A DNA stretch of 64,000 bases from Asticcacaulis sp. AC460. Lineage in GTDB: Bacteria > Pseudomonadota > Alphaproteobacteria > Caulobacterales > Caulobacteraceae. The stretch lies in assembly GCF_000495795.1 (NCBI RefSeq), contig NZ_AWGD01000008.1, positions 186,001 through 250,000 on the forward strand, read 5' to 3'. The position numbers and the translations under genes were made by a program. Positions 52,697-61,531 of the stretch are shown here, one piece after another; position 1 is the first letter of the stretch, and each line of letters starts with the position of its first letter. Under the pieces are notes generated by a model. The model was given only the letters and a program-made list of their open reading frames with translations. It did no database searches and was not told where the DNA came from.

Positions 52697-53281
52697 TTAA
52701 ACCGCTTTCATCATTTTGGAGACTTCTGCATGGCGAAAACAGGTCACGGTGTGGTCGTTGACCATGCCGACCGCCTGCATGAAAGCGTAGACGATGACCG
52801 GGCCGCAGAACTTGTAGCCGTGCGATTTCAGCAGCTTGGCCAATTCGCGCGACGTCGACGTCTCGGTCGGGATCTGGCCCTGTTCGAAATGGTTGATTTG
52901 CGGTTTGTGGTCCTGGATCGCCCAGATCAGGTCCTTGAAGTCAGTGCCCTTTTCGCGCAGGTCCAGGGTGATACGTGCGCTGTCGATGGCCGCCAGGATC
53001 TTGGCGCGCGAGCGGATGATCCCGGCGTCGTTCATCAGCCGTTCGATATCGGCGTCGTCGAAGCGCGCCACCTTATCCGGATCGAACCCGGCGAAGGCCG
53101 ACCGCAGCGAATCGCGCTTGCGCAGGATGGTGATCCACGCCAGGCCGGCCTGGAAACCGTCCAGCACCAGCTTCTCCCACAGGGCGCGCGAATCAAATTC
53201 CGGCACGCCCCATTCCTCGTCGTGATAGGCGCAATAGAGCCCGTCGTCCTTGGGCCAATGGCAGCGGATCAGGTCGGTCAT
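52697..53281 (-). CDS. tag: DNA-3-methyladenine glycosylase I
   Basis: 194 residues. Excises 3-methyladenine. The family pattern is complete: RCHWPKDDGLYCAYHDEEWGVP at the start, EKLVLDGFQAGLAWITILRKR (about 36-56), and zinc ligands Cys7, His20 plus the C-terminal HTVTCFRH. Its ATG overlaps the ygfZ stop as ATGA, so the two are translated from one mRNA. Confidence 0.95.
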   Translation of the reverse strand: MTDLIRCHWPKDDGLYCAYHDEEWGVPEFDSRALWEKLVLDGFQAGLAWITILRKRDSLRSAFAGFDPDKVARFDDADIERLMNDAGIIRSRAKILAAIDSARITLDLREKGTDFKDLIWAIQDHKPQINHFEQGQIPTETSTSRELAKLLKSHGYKFCGPVIVYAFMQAVGMVNDHTVTCFRHAEVSKMMKAV

Positions 53282-54129
53282 GCGGCCTCCGTGGAAATAT
53301 GCGGGGCGATCCAGCCCGGAATGGTCAGATTAAGCGGCGTGCCATCGCAAATCAGGTCGCCATCCAGCCGGTCCAGCCGCATCAGGGCCAGCGAAGCGCC
53401 ATCAATCGAGCCCAGGACTTCGCCGGCGCGGCGATCGCCGATCAGCACCTCACCGCCGGTGGGCAACTTTCCGTCATGGCGCAGCGGCAGGACGCGGTTC
53501 TTGATCTGGCCGCGTCGCTTCATGCGCGAGGTCAGTTCCTGGCCGACATAGCAGCCCTTCTTGAAGTCGATCCCGTCCAGCAGGTCGAGATTGGCGTCGA
53601 TGGCATAGAGCTCATCCTTGCTGAAGTCGCTGCCGGCTTCGGCCAGGCCGTGACGGTAGCGGAACTGCGTCCAATCGTCCGCAGTAGCGTCGGCGGGTTG
53701 CGGATCGTACGACCATCCGAACCCCGCGCCGATGACCTCACCGCGCGGGTCGGCGGCAAATGCCTCCGGCAACGAACCATCAAAGGCGGCGTGGACGGCG
53801 AGGTCCAGCGGCTCTATCGTCACCTTGGCGCGCAGCTTGTACATGTTCAGTTTCGCAAGTAATTCCTCGCGCGCAGTCTGCGGCACGTCGAGCCAGACTT
53901 CGTCAGCAGAGCGCGGCGAGAGCAGGCAGTCGGCGTACATCTTGCCCTGTGGCCGCAAAAAAGCCCCGTATGCCAGTCTACTAGGCGAAGTTTGGCCGCC
54001 ATGATGTGAGTCTTCCGGACGAATCAGGTCGTCGATACGCGCCGTGCATAACCCCTTCAGAAAAGGGGCCCAATCGGGACCGGTGATACGGATCAGGGCG
54101 CGGTGAGAAAGATGTGCTATGCGGGTCAT
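53278..54129 (-). CDS. ygfZ: Folate-binding YgfZ/IBA57-type protein
   Basis: 283 residues from the ATG at 54129; the frame extends 29 codons upstream without family similarity. GcvT-related fold with the hallmark KGCYVGQELTSRMKRRG (Cys in KGCYVGQE). YgfZ uses folate to help assemble or repair iron-sulfur enzymes such as MiaB; several Fe-S or radical SAM proteins are in this window. It overlaps tag by 4 bp. Confidence 0.92.
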   Translation of the reverse strand: MTRIAHLSHRALIRITGPDWAPFLKGLCTARIDDLIRPEDSHHGGQTSPSRLAYGAFLRPQGKMYADCLLSPRSADEVWLDVPQTAREELLAKLNMYKLRAKVTIEPLDLAVHAAFDGSLPEAFAADPRGEVIGAGFGWSYDPQPADATADDWTQFRYRHGLAEAGSDFSKDELYAIDANLDLLDGIDFKKGCYVGQELTSRMKRRGQIKNRVLPLRHDGKLPTGGEVLIGDRRAGEVLGSIDGASLALMRLDRLDGDLICDGTPLNLTIPGWIAPHISTEAA

Positions 54130-54206
54130 GCCAAGGCTTTGAATTGCAGTTCGTCTATTACGGGACGCGGACTTGATATAGGCGTAAATCGGACTAGGTA
54201 GGTAGC

Positions 54207-55478
54207 ATGAAATCAAGCTTCCCGATTCTCCTGCTGGCGCTGTGCGAACCGGCCCGGGCGGTCGCGCTGGGCGGGGTGATTCCGCGCCTGAAGCAGGAGA
54301 TTCCCCACGCCGTCATCACCCTGGTGACCACCAAGCTGTCGGCCGAGCTGTTCCAGAACGAAGCGGCGATCGACGAGACCCTGGCGCTGGACGGCGCCAT
54401 CTTCAACCTGAAAGCCCTGGGCGCCCTGGCCGAACTGAGCCGGCGCCAGTGGGGACTTCTGGTCGACATCGGTCCGACCATGGTGTCGAAGATGATCCGT
54501 TCGAAGACGCGCCTGGTCGTCAATCCCAACGATTCGGCGGGGCCGTTGCGCCAGATCTGCCAGGCCCTGGCCCTGAAGGAAACCGACGTTTTTCCACGTC
54601 TGGCGGTATCGGAAGAGCGCGCCGCCAAGGCGCAGGCCGTTCTGGATGCCGGAAAAATGGTCGCGCCATTTCTGGTGATGGCGCCGGGCGCCGGCTGGCT
54701 GGGTAGGCGGTGGCCGACCGAGCGATTCGCCGTTCTGGCGACGCGTCTGATGCGCGAGGATGGCCCGTTCGCCAACCACAACCTGCTGATCGTCGGCGCC
54801 GAGGCCGACCGCGATACGGCCGTGGCCCTGTCCATGGCGACGCCGCGCGCCCAGATCATGGAAATGACCGGCAAGCTGGATCTGCTGACGGCCTGTGCGG
54901 TCATGAAAACGGCCGCCGCCTTTGTCGGCAATGACGAAATCTGGCTGCGCCTGGCGGCGGCGGCCGGCATTCCCACCTTCGGCCTGTACGGCCCGACCGA
55001 TGAGGCCGACGCGCCGCCGGGCCCCAACATGCACGCCATCCGTGGGCCGCGCAGCCTGGCTGAGATTCGCGCTGCCGACCCCAAGCTGAAACAACAGGTC
55101 TGTCATATGCTGGACCTGACCATCGACACCGTCTTCGACGCGATCGATGCCGCGACGCCGCGACCGGAGTCCGAGAGCGCGGACGATGATCCGGCCGAAA
55201 TCGTGGTCGAATCGCCGGCCACAGCGGCGCCCGCGGGCATTGTGTCGTGGGAGACCGAAGTCGATATCGCCGACCAAGCCGAGGCCTCCGATGACGTCGC
55301 GGATGTCGCCTCACCGGAAGAGGTCGTAATCGAGCCGGCAGGTGTCGAGCCTGTCGCTGACGACCTGCCTGAACCCGAGACGCCGCCCCAGACGCCTCAA
55401 GAGGCGCCGCCAGAGGCGCCGCCAGACACGCCGGAATCCAAGCCGGCAAGAGAGCCAGCCCATGCCGAAAAGCTTTGA
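54207..55478 (+). CDS. GT9 (heptosyltransferase-like) protein with acidic tail
   Basis: 423 residues. Residues 1-310 are a GT9 fold: LLLALCEPARAVALGGVIPRLKQ, GLLVDIGPT, APGAGWLGRRWPTERFAVLA and PTFGLYGPTDEADAPPGPN. GT9 enzymes add heptose to lipopolysaccharide core. The usual GNDSGxMH motif reads GNDEIWLRL, losing the His, so the donor or activity may differ. The last 110 residues are acidic and Pro-rich (PETPPQTPQEAPPEAPPDTPE) with no family match. The stop overlaps the pyrC-type gene by 17 bp. Confidence 0.8.
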   Translation: MKSSFPILLLALCEPARAVALGGVIPRLKQEIPHAVITLVTTKLSAELFQNEAAIDETLALDGAIFNLKALGALAELSRRQWGLLVDIGPTMVSKMIRSKTRLVVNPNDSAGPLRQICQALALKETDVFPRLAVSEERAAKAQAVLDAGKMVAPFLVMAPGAGWLGRRWPTERFAVLATRLMREDGPFANHNLLIVGAEADRDTAVALSMATPRAQIMEMTGKLDLLTACAVMKTAAAFVGNDEIWLRLAAAAGIPTFGLYGPTDEADAPPGPNMHAIRGPRSLAEIRAADPKLKQQVCHMLDLTIDTVFDAIDAATPRPESESADDDPAEIVVESPATAAPAGIVSWETEVDIADQAEASDDVADVASPEEVVIEPAGVEPVADDLPEPETPPQTPQEAPPEAPPDTPESKPAREPAHAEKL

Positions 55479-56790
55479 CCTGATCATCCGCAACGCCGAC
55501 ATCATCAACCATGCCGGACGGGGCAAGGGGGATATCGGTATCGTTGACGGCCGCTTCGCCGAATTCGGCGATCTCAGCCAGGCCTCGGCGGCCGACGTCT
55601 TCGACGCCACCGGTCTGCTGGCCATGCCGGGGGTGATCGACACCCAGGTGCACTTCCGTGAGCCCGGCCTGGAGTGGAAGGAAGACCTGGAGACCGGCTC
55701 CCAGGCCGCCGTCCTGGGCGGGGTGGTGGCGGTGTTCGAAATGCCGAACACCAATCCGACCACCACGACCCACGATGCCTTTTTCGACAAGCTGAAGCGC
55801 GCCCATCATCGCATGCACTGCGACCACGCGTTTTACGTTGGGGGTAGCCACGAAAACATCAGTCACCTCGGTGACCTGGAGCGCCTGCCGGGATGCTGCG
55901 GCGTCAAGGTCTTCATGGGCGCTTCGACCGGCACCCTGCTGATCGCCGACGATGCCGGGGTGGCTGCCGTGCTGGGGGCCGTGCGCCGCCGCGCCACCTT
56001 CCATTCGGAGGACGAGTACCGCCTGGCCGAGCGCCGGCCGCTGGCGCGCGAAGGCGACTGGACCAGCCACGACTATGTCCGTGATGCCCAGTCGGCGATC
56101 CAGTCGACCCACCGCCTTGTCAAGCTGGCGCGTGAAGCCGGCAAGCGCATCCATGTGCTGCACGTGACGACGCGCGAGGAGATCGAGTTCCTGGCCGGCC
56201 ATAAGGATATCGCGACCGTCGAGATCACACCTCAGCACCTGACGCTGGAAGCGCCGGAAGCCTATGAACGGTTGAAGGGCTTTGCCCAGATGAACCCGCC
56301 GATCCGCGACCGTTACCATGTCGAAGGCCTGTGGCGCGGTATTGCCGGCGGTATTGCCGACGTGCTGGGGTCCGACCATGCGCCGCACACCCTGGAAGAA
56401 AAGGCCAAGCCCTATCCGCAGTCACCGTCAGGCATGCCGGGTGTGCAGACCCTGTTGCCCGTGATGCTGAACCATGTTGCCCAGGGGCGTCTGTCGCTGG
56501 AGCGGCTGGTCGACCTGACCTCCACGGGGGCGCAGCGCGTGTTCGGTGTCGCCAACAAGGGCCGGATGGCGGAGGGCTATGACGGCGACGTCACCCTGGT
56601 CGACCTGAAGGCCAGGCGCGTGCTGAAACATGCCGATATGCGCACGCGCAGCGGCTGGACGCCGTTTGATGGTATGGAGGTCACGGGCTGGCCCAAGGCG
56701 ACCATTATCCGCGGCAAGGTGGTGATGCGCGACGACGAGATCGTCACGCCGTCCCAGGGCGAAGCCTGCCGGTTCATGGAAACGCTGTAA
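55462..56790 (+). CDS. pyrC: Dihydroorotase
   Basis: 442 residues from the ATG at 55462 (overlapping the previous gene); the longer open frame is not needed. Class I dihydroorotase/amidohydrolase features: PGVIDTQVHFREPGLEWKED (about 52-71), ATFHSEDE, RIHVLHVTT and the Asp in LGSDHAPHTLEEK. The usual HxH metal pair is QxH here (DTQVH), which I recall from other dihydroorotases with DDQVHFREPG. It makes dihydroorotate for UMP. Operon with the GT9 gene by overlap. Confidence 0.9.
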   Translation: MPKSFDLIIRNADIINHAGRGKGDIGIVDGRFAEFGDLSQASAADVFDATGLLAMPGVIDTQVHFREPGLEWKEDLETGSQAAVLGGVVAVFEMPNTNPTTTTHDAFFDKLKRAHHRMHCDHAFYVGGSHENISHLGDLERLPGCCGVKVFMGASTGTLLIADDAGVAAVLGAVRRRATFHSEDEYRLAERRPLAREGDWTSHDYVRDAQSAIQSTHRLVKLAREAGKRIHVLHVTTREEIEFLAGHKDIATVEITPQHLTLEAPEAYERLKGFAQMNPPIRDRYHVEGLWRGIAGGIADVLGSDHAPHTLEEKAKPYPQSPSGMPGVQTLLPVMLNHVAQGRLSLERLVDLTSTGAQRVFGVANKGRMAEGYDGDVTLVDLKARRVLKHADMRTRSGWTPFDGMEVTGWPKATIIRGKVVMRDDEIVTPSQGEACRFMETL

Positions 56791-56795
56791 CACCG

Positions 56796-56883
56796 CTTTT
56801 GCGAGGACCAGGCCACGGGCCGGCCCCGCAAAAGGAAAAGATGCAAAGCCGTCTCGCCGGGCCGCCCACAGAGACGGCTTTTC
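56796..56883 (+). terminator. Hairpins ending the pyrC transcript
   Basis: CTTTTGCG (56796-56803) pairs with CGCAAAAG (56827-56834). Then AAGCCGTCTC (56846-56855) pairs with GAGACGGCTT (56871-56880) and is followed by TTTCC. The second is the more likely terminator of the dihydroorotase transcript. Confidence 0.75.
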
Positions 56884-56893
56884 CATATCCAAT

Positions 56894-56950
56894 CCGTAAA
56901 AAAGTACACTGAGCGTAGCGCTCCGCGCGGAGCGAAGGACTTTTTTACGG
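56894..56950. repeat. Long inverted repeat
   Basis: CCGTAAAAAAGT (56894-56905) is complementary to ACTTTTTTACGG (56939-56950). Between them is a GC-rich palindromic segment, GCGCTCCGCGCGGAGCG. The structure is palindromic, so it can act on either strand. Confidence 0.7.
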
Positions 56951-56958
56951 CAAAAGTA

Positions 56959-56987
56959 AAGCCCGTGAGGTCGGACCTCACGGGCTT
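56959..56987 (-). terminator. Terminator of the cysteine-repeat protein gene
   Basis: AAGCCCGTGAGGTC (56959-56972) pairs with GACCTCACGGGCTT (56974-56987). On the minus strand it is followed by TTACTTTTG, so it ends the gene at 57014-58447; it also has a weak T-run on the plus strand. Confidence 0.85.
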
Positions 56988-57013
56988 CATCTTTTCAAAC
57001 CTGAACCTCGGCC

Positions 57014-58447
57014 TTAGTCAGCCGAAGAATAGGTGCCGTTACCGGCAATCTCGCACTGCATCTCGTCCTTGTTGGAACGGGCAATGGCGCAGGGGCGGGT
57101 ATATTGCAGGCTCTGGCGGTTCGGCGCGACCTCAATGATGTAGCCACGCTTGTTGACGCAGGCCAGTTCGGCCAGCAGGGCGTTGGGGTTGTCGCTGGAC
57201 TCGCCGATGTAACGCACTTCCTTGACGTCGCAGTTCTTGGTCGGTTCGGCGACCTTGATCAGCTTGTCGAGGTGCTTCATCAGGGTTTCCGGCGTGACAT
57301 AGGTGCACAGTTGGCGCGCCGTCTGGTCCATGAAGCAGTCATAGACGTCGGTCGGGGCTTCGCTGCCCGCCTGCGGCACGAAGCCGATCAGGCCGAAGGG
57401 CTGTTCCGGGCACTTGAACTCAACATAGTCACGCTTGCCGGCGCTGCCCTTGACGTCGAAATCGCTGACGGTGCACGGCATGCCGGCGGCCTTCAGGACG
57501 GCCGTCATCTGGCCGTTGGCATCGGCGGCCACCAGACCCGCGTCGCTCAGCTTGCACCCGCCCAGCGCCAGAGCGCCGGAACAGGGGATGACACGGTTGA
57601 GGCTCTGGTCATTGTTGTTGATCAGCACGATAAAGCCCGGCGGGGTTGCGCAGCCATATTCATAATAGGTCGCGGTCCCTTCGCCGTTGACAGCCACATA
57701 GCGGACATCCGTCGCCTGGCATTTGGCGTCGGCCTGCGCCGCCATCGGCTTCATGTAGTCCAGCATCTGTGCGTGGGTCGTCAGAGTACACTTCGAAGAG
57801 CTGGTCGTGCTTTCATAGGCCAGACATGGCGAGAATTCGACCGACGCCTTCGACAGGAACCGTGGGTAGTCGAGCAGGCCGCTGCCGCCGTTGGTACAGC
57901 CGACTTCGATGCGATCGAACATGTGATCGCCTTCGCCGCCGGAGCCGACCATCCGGAACCTGTCCACATCGCAGCCCGCAACGTATTTTTGCATAACCGG
58001 CGACATCCACTTTTGCACCGGCAGGTTTTCCGCCAGGGTGCAACTGGGGGCGTCCTTTTGGGTTTCCTTGGCCTTGGCCAACTGGACGCAGCCATAGAAG
58101 TCGCGTGCCGCATTGTCGGACGCGTTGATGACGACGACGAAACCCGGGCTGGTCTTACAGGCGACTTCGTACATATGGGATGGAATATTGTCGATCGCAG
58201 CGGAAACGATAAGCCGCGCGTTCGACGCTTCGCAGGTCACGCCGGACGAGGCAATAACCGTCGCCGCCATTTCCAGCGGTGTTACGGTCGGAGCGGCGAC
58301 GGCGCCCGCCTTCGGCGCCTTTTGCTCCTTCTTGGGGACCGGCCGGTCTTCGTCGGAATTCTGGGCGAAGGACGCCGTGGCGCTGAAGCCGACCACAAGG
58401 GCCAGGCCTGCGGCCATGAGGGCGCCGGCGAGTTTGGATAATTTCAT
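57014..58447 (-). CDS. Secreted protein with five four-cysteine repeats
   Basis: 477 residues from the ATG at 58447. A signal peptide ends near ASFAQ (28), a Pro/Lys linker follows, then five repeats of about 82-87 residues, each with four Cys: 72/97/120/136, 159/184/208/220, 243/266/289/298, 325/346/371/381 and 406/430/453/465. Each repeat has the pattern C...Y/F-E-V-x-C...G(F/Y)(V/I)(V/I)...C...C. All 20 Cys are used, which implies two disulfides per repeat in the periplasm or outside. I do not recognise a family. The three DsbA-like genes at 43520-45548 could supply oxidation, but this is inference. Confidence 0.85.
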   Translation of the reverse strand: MKLSKLAGALMAAGLALVVGFSATASFAQNSDEDRPVPKKEQKAPKAGAVAAPTVTPLEMAATVIASSGVTCEASNARLIVSAAIDNIPSHMYEVACKTSPGFVVVINASDNAARDFYGCVQLAKAKETQKDAPSCTLAENLPVQKWMSPVMQKYVAGCDVDRFRMVGSGGEGDHMFDRIEVGCTNGGSGLLDYPRFLSKASVEFSPCLAYESTTSSSKCTLTTHAQMLDYMKPMAAQADAKCQATDVRYVAVNGEGTATYYEYGCATPPGFIVLINNNDQSLNRVIPCSGALALGGCKLSDAGLVAADANGQMTAVLKAAGMPCTVSDFDVKGSAGKRDYVEFKCPEQPFGLIGFVPQAGSEAPTDVYDCFMDQTARQLCTYVTPETLMKHLDKLIKVAEPTKNCDVKEVRYIGESSDNPNALLAELACVNKRGYIIEVAPNRQSLQYTRPCAIARSNKDEMQCEIAGNGTYSSAD

Positions 58448-58616
58448 GGGCGAGGTCTCCGCTGCCTGTACAGTTCGGCCGGGTAAGCGACGGCCGCTCA
58501 TTGCCTCTTATCTACAGGATATGTCCATAGCAAGGCAAGTCTCACCGCGATGTCACGGTTGCCATCATCTGCGACTTACGTTAACGTTCACGTAAACTAA
58601 ATGCGCGGAGGCGGAA

Positions 58617-59366
58617 ATGGACATTGTCACGGAACGGGAAGGCGGGGTTTTGACCCTGCGGCTGAACCGCCCGGCCAAGAAGAATGCCCTGACACGCGCC
58701 ATGTATACCGATCTGGCGCAAGCCCTGAGCGACGCCGGCGATGATGACGCCATCCGCGCGGCGGTCATTGTGGCGGAAGGCGACGACTTCTGTGCCGGCA
58801 ATGACATCGTCGATTTCGCCCAGGGGCTGGCCGAGCTGCAAAGTGAAAATCTTGAAGCCGCGCCGGTTTTCCGGTTCCTCAAGGCCCTGACCTATTTCCC
58901 CAAGCCGCTGGTCGCTGGCGTCCAGGGCCAGGCGGTCGGCGTCGGCGTCACCTTGCTGCTGCATTGCGACCTGGTGGTCGCTGACGAGGGGGCGCGGCTT
59001 CGCTTGCCCTTCCTTCAGTTGGGGCTGGTGCCGGAGGCGGGGTCGACTCTGTTGCTGCCGCAGCGTATCGGCCATGCTCGCGCCTTCGAATGGTTGTCGC
59101 AGGGCGCCCCGGTGATGGCGGGCCAGGCGCAGGCGTGGGGCCTGGTCAATCGCGTCGTGGCGAAGGACGCCGTCGCGGCGACGGCGAGTGAATTGGCCCG
59201 CAGCCTTCTCAAGCTGTCGCCGGCGGCGGTGCGCCACACCAAAGGCTTTATGCGCGATCCGGATCAAGTCTGGCAGGTGGTCCAGGCGGAAGGTCAGGTT
59301 TTCCGGCAACTGCTCACCAGTCCGGAAGCCATGGCTGCGTTCTCGGCCTTCCTCAACAGGTCATGA
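58617..59366 (+). CDS. Enoyl-CoA hydratase/isomerase family protein
   Basis: 249 residues with a crotonase fold: GGVLTLRLNRPAKKNAL at the start, AEGDDFCAGNDIVDF (oxyanion loop), and LPFLQLGLVPEAGSTLLLPQ in the active-site helix. It probably hydrates or isomerises enoyl-CoA in fatty-acid or amino-acid breakdown. The catalytic Glu pair is only partly kept (Glu in VPEAGS), so the substrate is open. ATG at 58617; 169 bp from the divergent Cys-repeat gene. Confidence 0.9.
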   Translation: MDIVTEREGGVLTLRLNRPAKKNALTRAMYTDLAQALSDAGDDDAIRAAVIVAEGDDFCAGNDIVDFAQGLAELQSENLEAAPVFRFLKALTYFPKPLVAGVQGQAVGVGVTLLLHCDLVVADEGARLRLPFLQLGLVPEAGSTLLLPQRIGHARAFEWLSQGAPVMAGQAQAWGLVNRVVAKDAVAATASELARSLLKLSPAAVRHTKGFMRDPDQVWQVVQAEGQVFRQLLTSPEAMAAFSAFLNRS

Positions 59367-59519
59367 AATTTAAGCGAAACAAGCTCTTACTTACGGTATT
59401 TGTCACATTCGGACGCATAAATTGCACGCATTTTGCCGTATATTGATTTGACCTGAACTGCTAACCGGCATATCCCCGCTGTACCTGACGGGGGATGACC
59501 ATTTATATCGGGGGCGCAT

Positions 59520-60050
59520 TTGGCTCTGGATACACTGACTTTGGACTATGTGATTGGCCTCGAAACGCCGCAAACTGCGGATCGCGTTATCGAGCTGACG
59601 GACCGTGTGTTCGGTCCCGGACGATATACCAAGACGGCAGAACGCCTGCGTGAAGGCTCGGATCCGGTCCACGATCTCAGCTTTGCCGCCACGACGGGTC
59701 CAAAAGGCCATGAGCGTCTGCTGGGTTCGGTGCGCATGTGGCCGATCTTCATCTACGACGAAGATAACAATATCAAGGAACCCCTGGTTTTTCTGGGGCC
59801 GATCGTGGTTGAACCGACCCACCGTGGTCTCGGAATCGGCAAGAGCCTGGTCCGCGCCTCGGTCGATGCGGCCTTCCAAAAGGGCCTGCGCGCCGTGCTG
59901 CTGGTTGGGTCGCAATCCTATTTCAAGCCGTTCGGCTTCGACCTGGCCCAGGGCATCGACATGCCGGGACCCGTGGACCCCAAGCGCGTTCTGATCCGCT
60001 ATCGCGATGAAGGTCTGAATTTCCATGGCCGAGTTGTTAAAGTCATCTGA
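59520..60050 (+). CDS. GNAT family N-acetyltransferase
   Basis: 176 residues with a TTG start at 59520, placed by GGGGGC upstream and by the family start MALDTL. The GNAT core is visible as LLGSVRMWPIFIYDE, then LGPIVVEPTHRGLGIGKSLVRASVD with the acetyl-CoA loop R/QxxGxG (HRGLGIG). The end LLVGSQSYFKPFGFD is typical of YhbS-like proteins. Substrate unknown. A 144-bp repeat begins 4 bp after the stop. Confidence 0.88.
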   Translation: MALDTLTLDYVIGLETPQTADRVIELTDRVFGPGRYTKTAERLREGSDPVHDLSFAATTGPKGHERLLGSVRMWPIFIYDEDNNIKEPLVFLGPIVVEPTHRGLGIGKSLVRASVDAAFQKGLRAVLLVGSQSYFKPFGFDLAQGIDMPGPVDPKRVLIRYRDEGLNFHGRVVKVI

Positions 60051-60054
60051 CATT

Positions 60055-60198
60055 GAAGCCTGTTTGCAAATCCGTCAGGCTGGCCTGCAAAGTGCCGTTT
60101 TCTGCGCTTCCGGTGCTTACGTACTTGAGTACGCTCCGCTCCGGTTCTCGAAACCAGCCCTTTTCGGCTCAGCCTGACGGATTTTCAAAACAGCCTCT
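60055..60198 (+). repeat. 144-bp inverted-repeat element, copy 3
   Basis: Same orientation as 908-1051. Its outer arms are the most regular of the three: CTGTTTGCAAATCCGTCAGG at the left and CCTGACGGATTTTCAAAACAG at the right are almost fully complementary. It fills the space between the GNAT stop and the CCA-enzyme start (12 bp after), so a transcript of these genes would carry the hairpin next to the start of the CCA gene. Confidence 0.88.
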
Positions 60199-60210
60199 TG
60201 GGACGCGGGC

Positions 60211-61428
60211 ATGACTCGTATCCTCCTCACCGACAGTATGAACGCGCCCGGCAGCCGGGCCGTATTCGCCGCCTTGGAAGCCCGGGGCGGGAAGGGCTGT
60301 GTCCGGTTTGTCGGCGGCTGTGTGCGCAACGTCCTGCTGGGCGTGCCGGGCAGCGACCTCGATCTGTCGACCCAATTGGCGCCCGACGATACCGAAGCGG
60401 CTCTGGAGGCCGCCGGCATCCGCAACGTGCCGACCGGAAAAGACTACGGCACCATCACCGCCGTGGTCGACGGCGAGCCGTACGAGATCACTTCGCTGCG
60501 CGAGGACGTTGAGACCGACGGCCGCCGCGCCGTGGTCAAGTACACCACCGACTGGGCGAAGGACGCGGAACGCCGCGACTTCTACGTCAATGCGCTTTAT
60601 GCCGATATCGACGGCCAGGTCTACGATCCGACCGGCCATGGCCTGGACGACATCGCCGCGCGCCGGGTGCGGTTCATCGGCGAGGCCGAGTCCCGCATCC
60701 GCGAAGACTATCTGCGTATCCTGCGCTTCTTCCGTTTCACCGCCGGCTATGCCGCCGGGATTGATCCGGGTTCGCTGGACGCCTGTATCGCCCTGCAGGC
60801 CGGTATCGACGGCCTGTCGGGCGAGCGCATCTTCGGCGAAACCTTCAAGACCCTGGCCCTGGCCGATCCGTTGCCGGCCTTCGAAGCCATGCAGGCCGGC
60901 GGGCTGCTGGCGCGTGTCCTGCCGGGATGGACCCTGACCGGCGACCGCCTGCCCGAATTGAAGGCCATGGTCGCGATCAGCGACGATCCGGAACGGCGCC
61001 TGATGGCGCTGGTCGATAGCGGCCTGGGTCTGGAGGCCGGTGATATCAAGGCTTTGCAGGGGCGGCTGAAGTTTTCGCAGGCGATCTGCGAGCGGCTTAT
61101 CAAGGCCGGCGAGGTCATCGGTCATCTCGAAGCGGCCGAGGCCGGCGATATCGCCCGGCTGATCTACCGCCATGGCCGTCCGGCCGTCGAGGACGCCGTC
61201 CTGCTGGCGGCGGCACACGATGACCGCCGGCCGGGCGTCCTGATGCAGCTGATCGGTGAACTGGATGTGCCGGTGTTTCCCCTCAAAGGGGCCGACCTGA
61301 TCAAGCTGGGCCTGCAGCCGGGGCCGGAACTCGGCCAGAGGCTGAAACAGATCGAGGCCGACTGGCTGGCGGCGGATTTTTCGCAAAGCGTGATCGACGC
61401 AGCGCTGGCCGGACCACCGCGGGTGTGA
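60211..61428 (+). CDS. cca: CCA tRNA nucleotidyltransferase
   Basis: 405 residues. Adds or repairs the 3' CCA of tRNAs. The class II nucleotidyltransferase head has VRFVGGCVRNVLLG and SDLDLST (Asp49/Asp51 region), RRDFYVNALY and RIREDYLRILRFFRF for nucleotide selection. Most tRNAs in this genome appear to encode CCA, as both leucine tRNAs here do, so repair is a likely main role. The 144-bp repeat ends 12 bp before the start. Confidence 0.93.
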   Translation: MTRILLTDSMNAPGSRAVFAALEARGGKGCVRFVGGCVRNVLLGVPGSDLDLSTQLAPDDTEAALEAAGIRNVPTGKDYGTITAVVDGEPYEITSLREDVETDGRRAVVKYTTDWAKDAERRDFYVNALYADIDGQVYDPTGHGLDDIAARRVRFIGEAESRIREDYLRILRFFRFTAGYAAGIDPGSLDACIALQAGIDGLSGERIFGETFKTLALADPLPAFEAMQAGGLLARVLPGWTLTGDRLPELKAMVAISDDPERRLMALVDSGLGLEAGDIKALQGRLKFSQAICERLIKAGEVIGHLEAAEAGDIARLIYRHGRPAVEDAVLLAAAHDDRRPGVLMQLIGELDVPVFPLKGADLIKLGLQPGPELGQRLKQIEADWLAADFSQSVIDAALAGPPRV

Positions 61429-61531
61429 TAGGCCATTACGACCGGTGGTAAGGGGGCGTCCGAGGCCGCCATCGGCTGTATCCTGACATTCTGGCGTTGC
61501 ATTTTCACGACTCTGTCTGAGGAGAGACGAC

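Noticed and set aside
54194-55277. Two long minus-strand frames opposite the GT9 gene
   Set aside because: Shadows of a GC-rich coding sequence with no family features.
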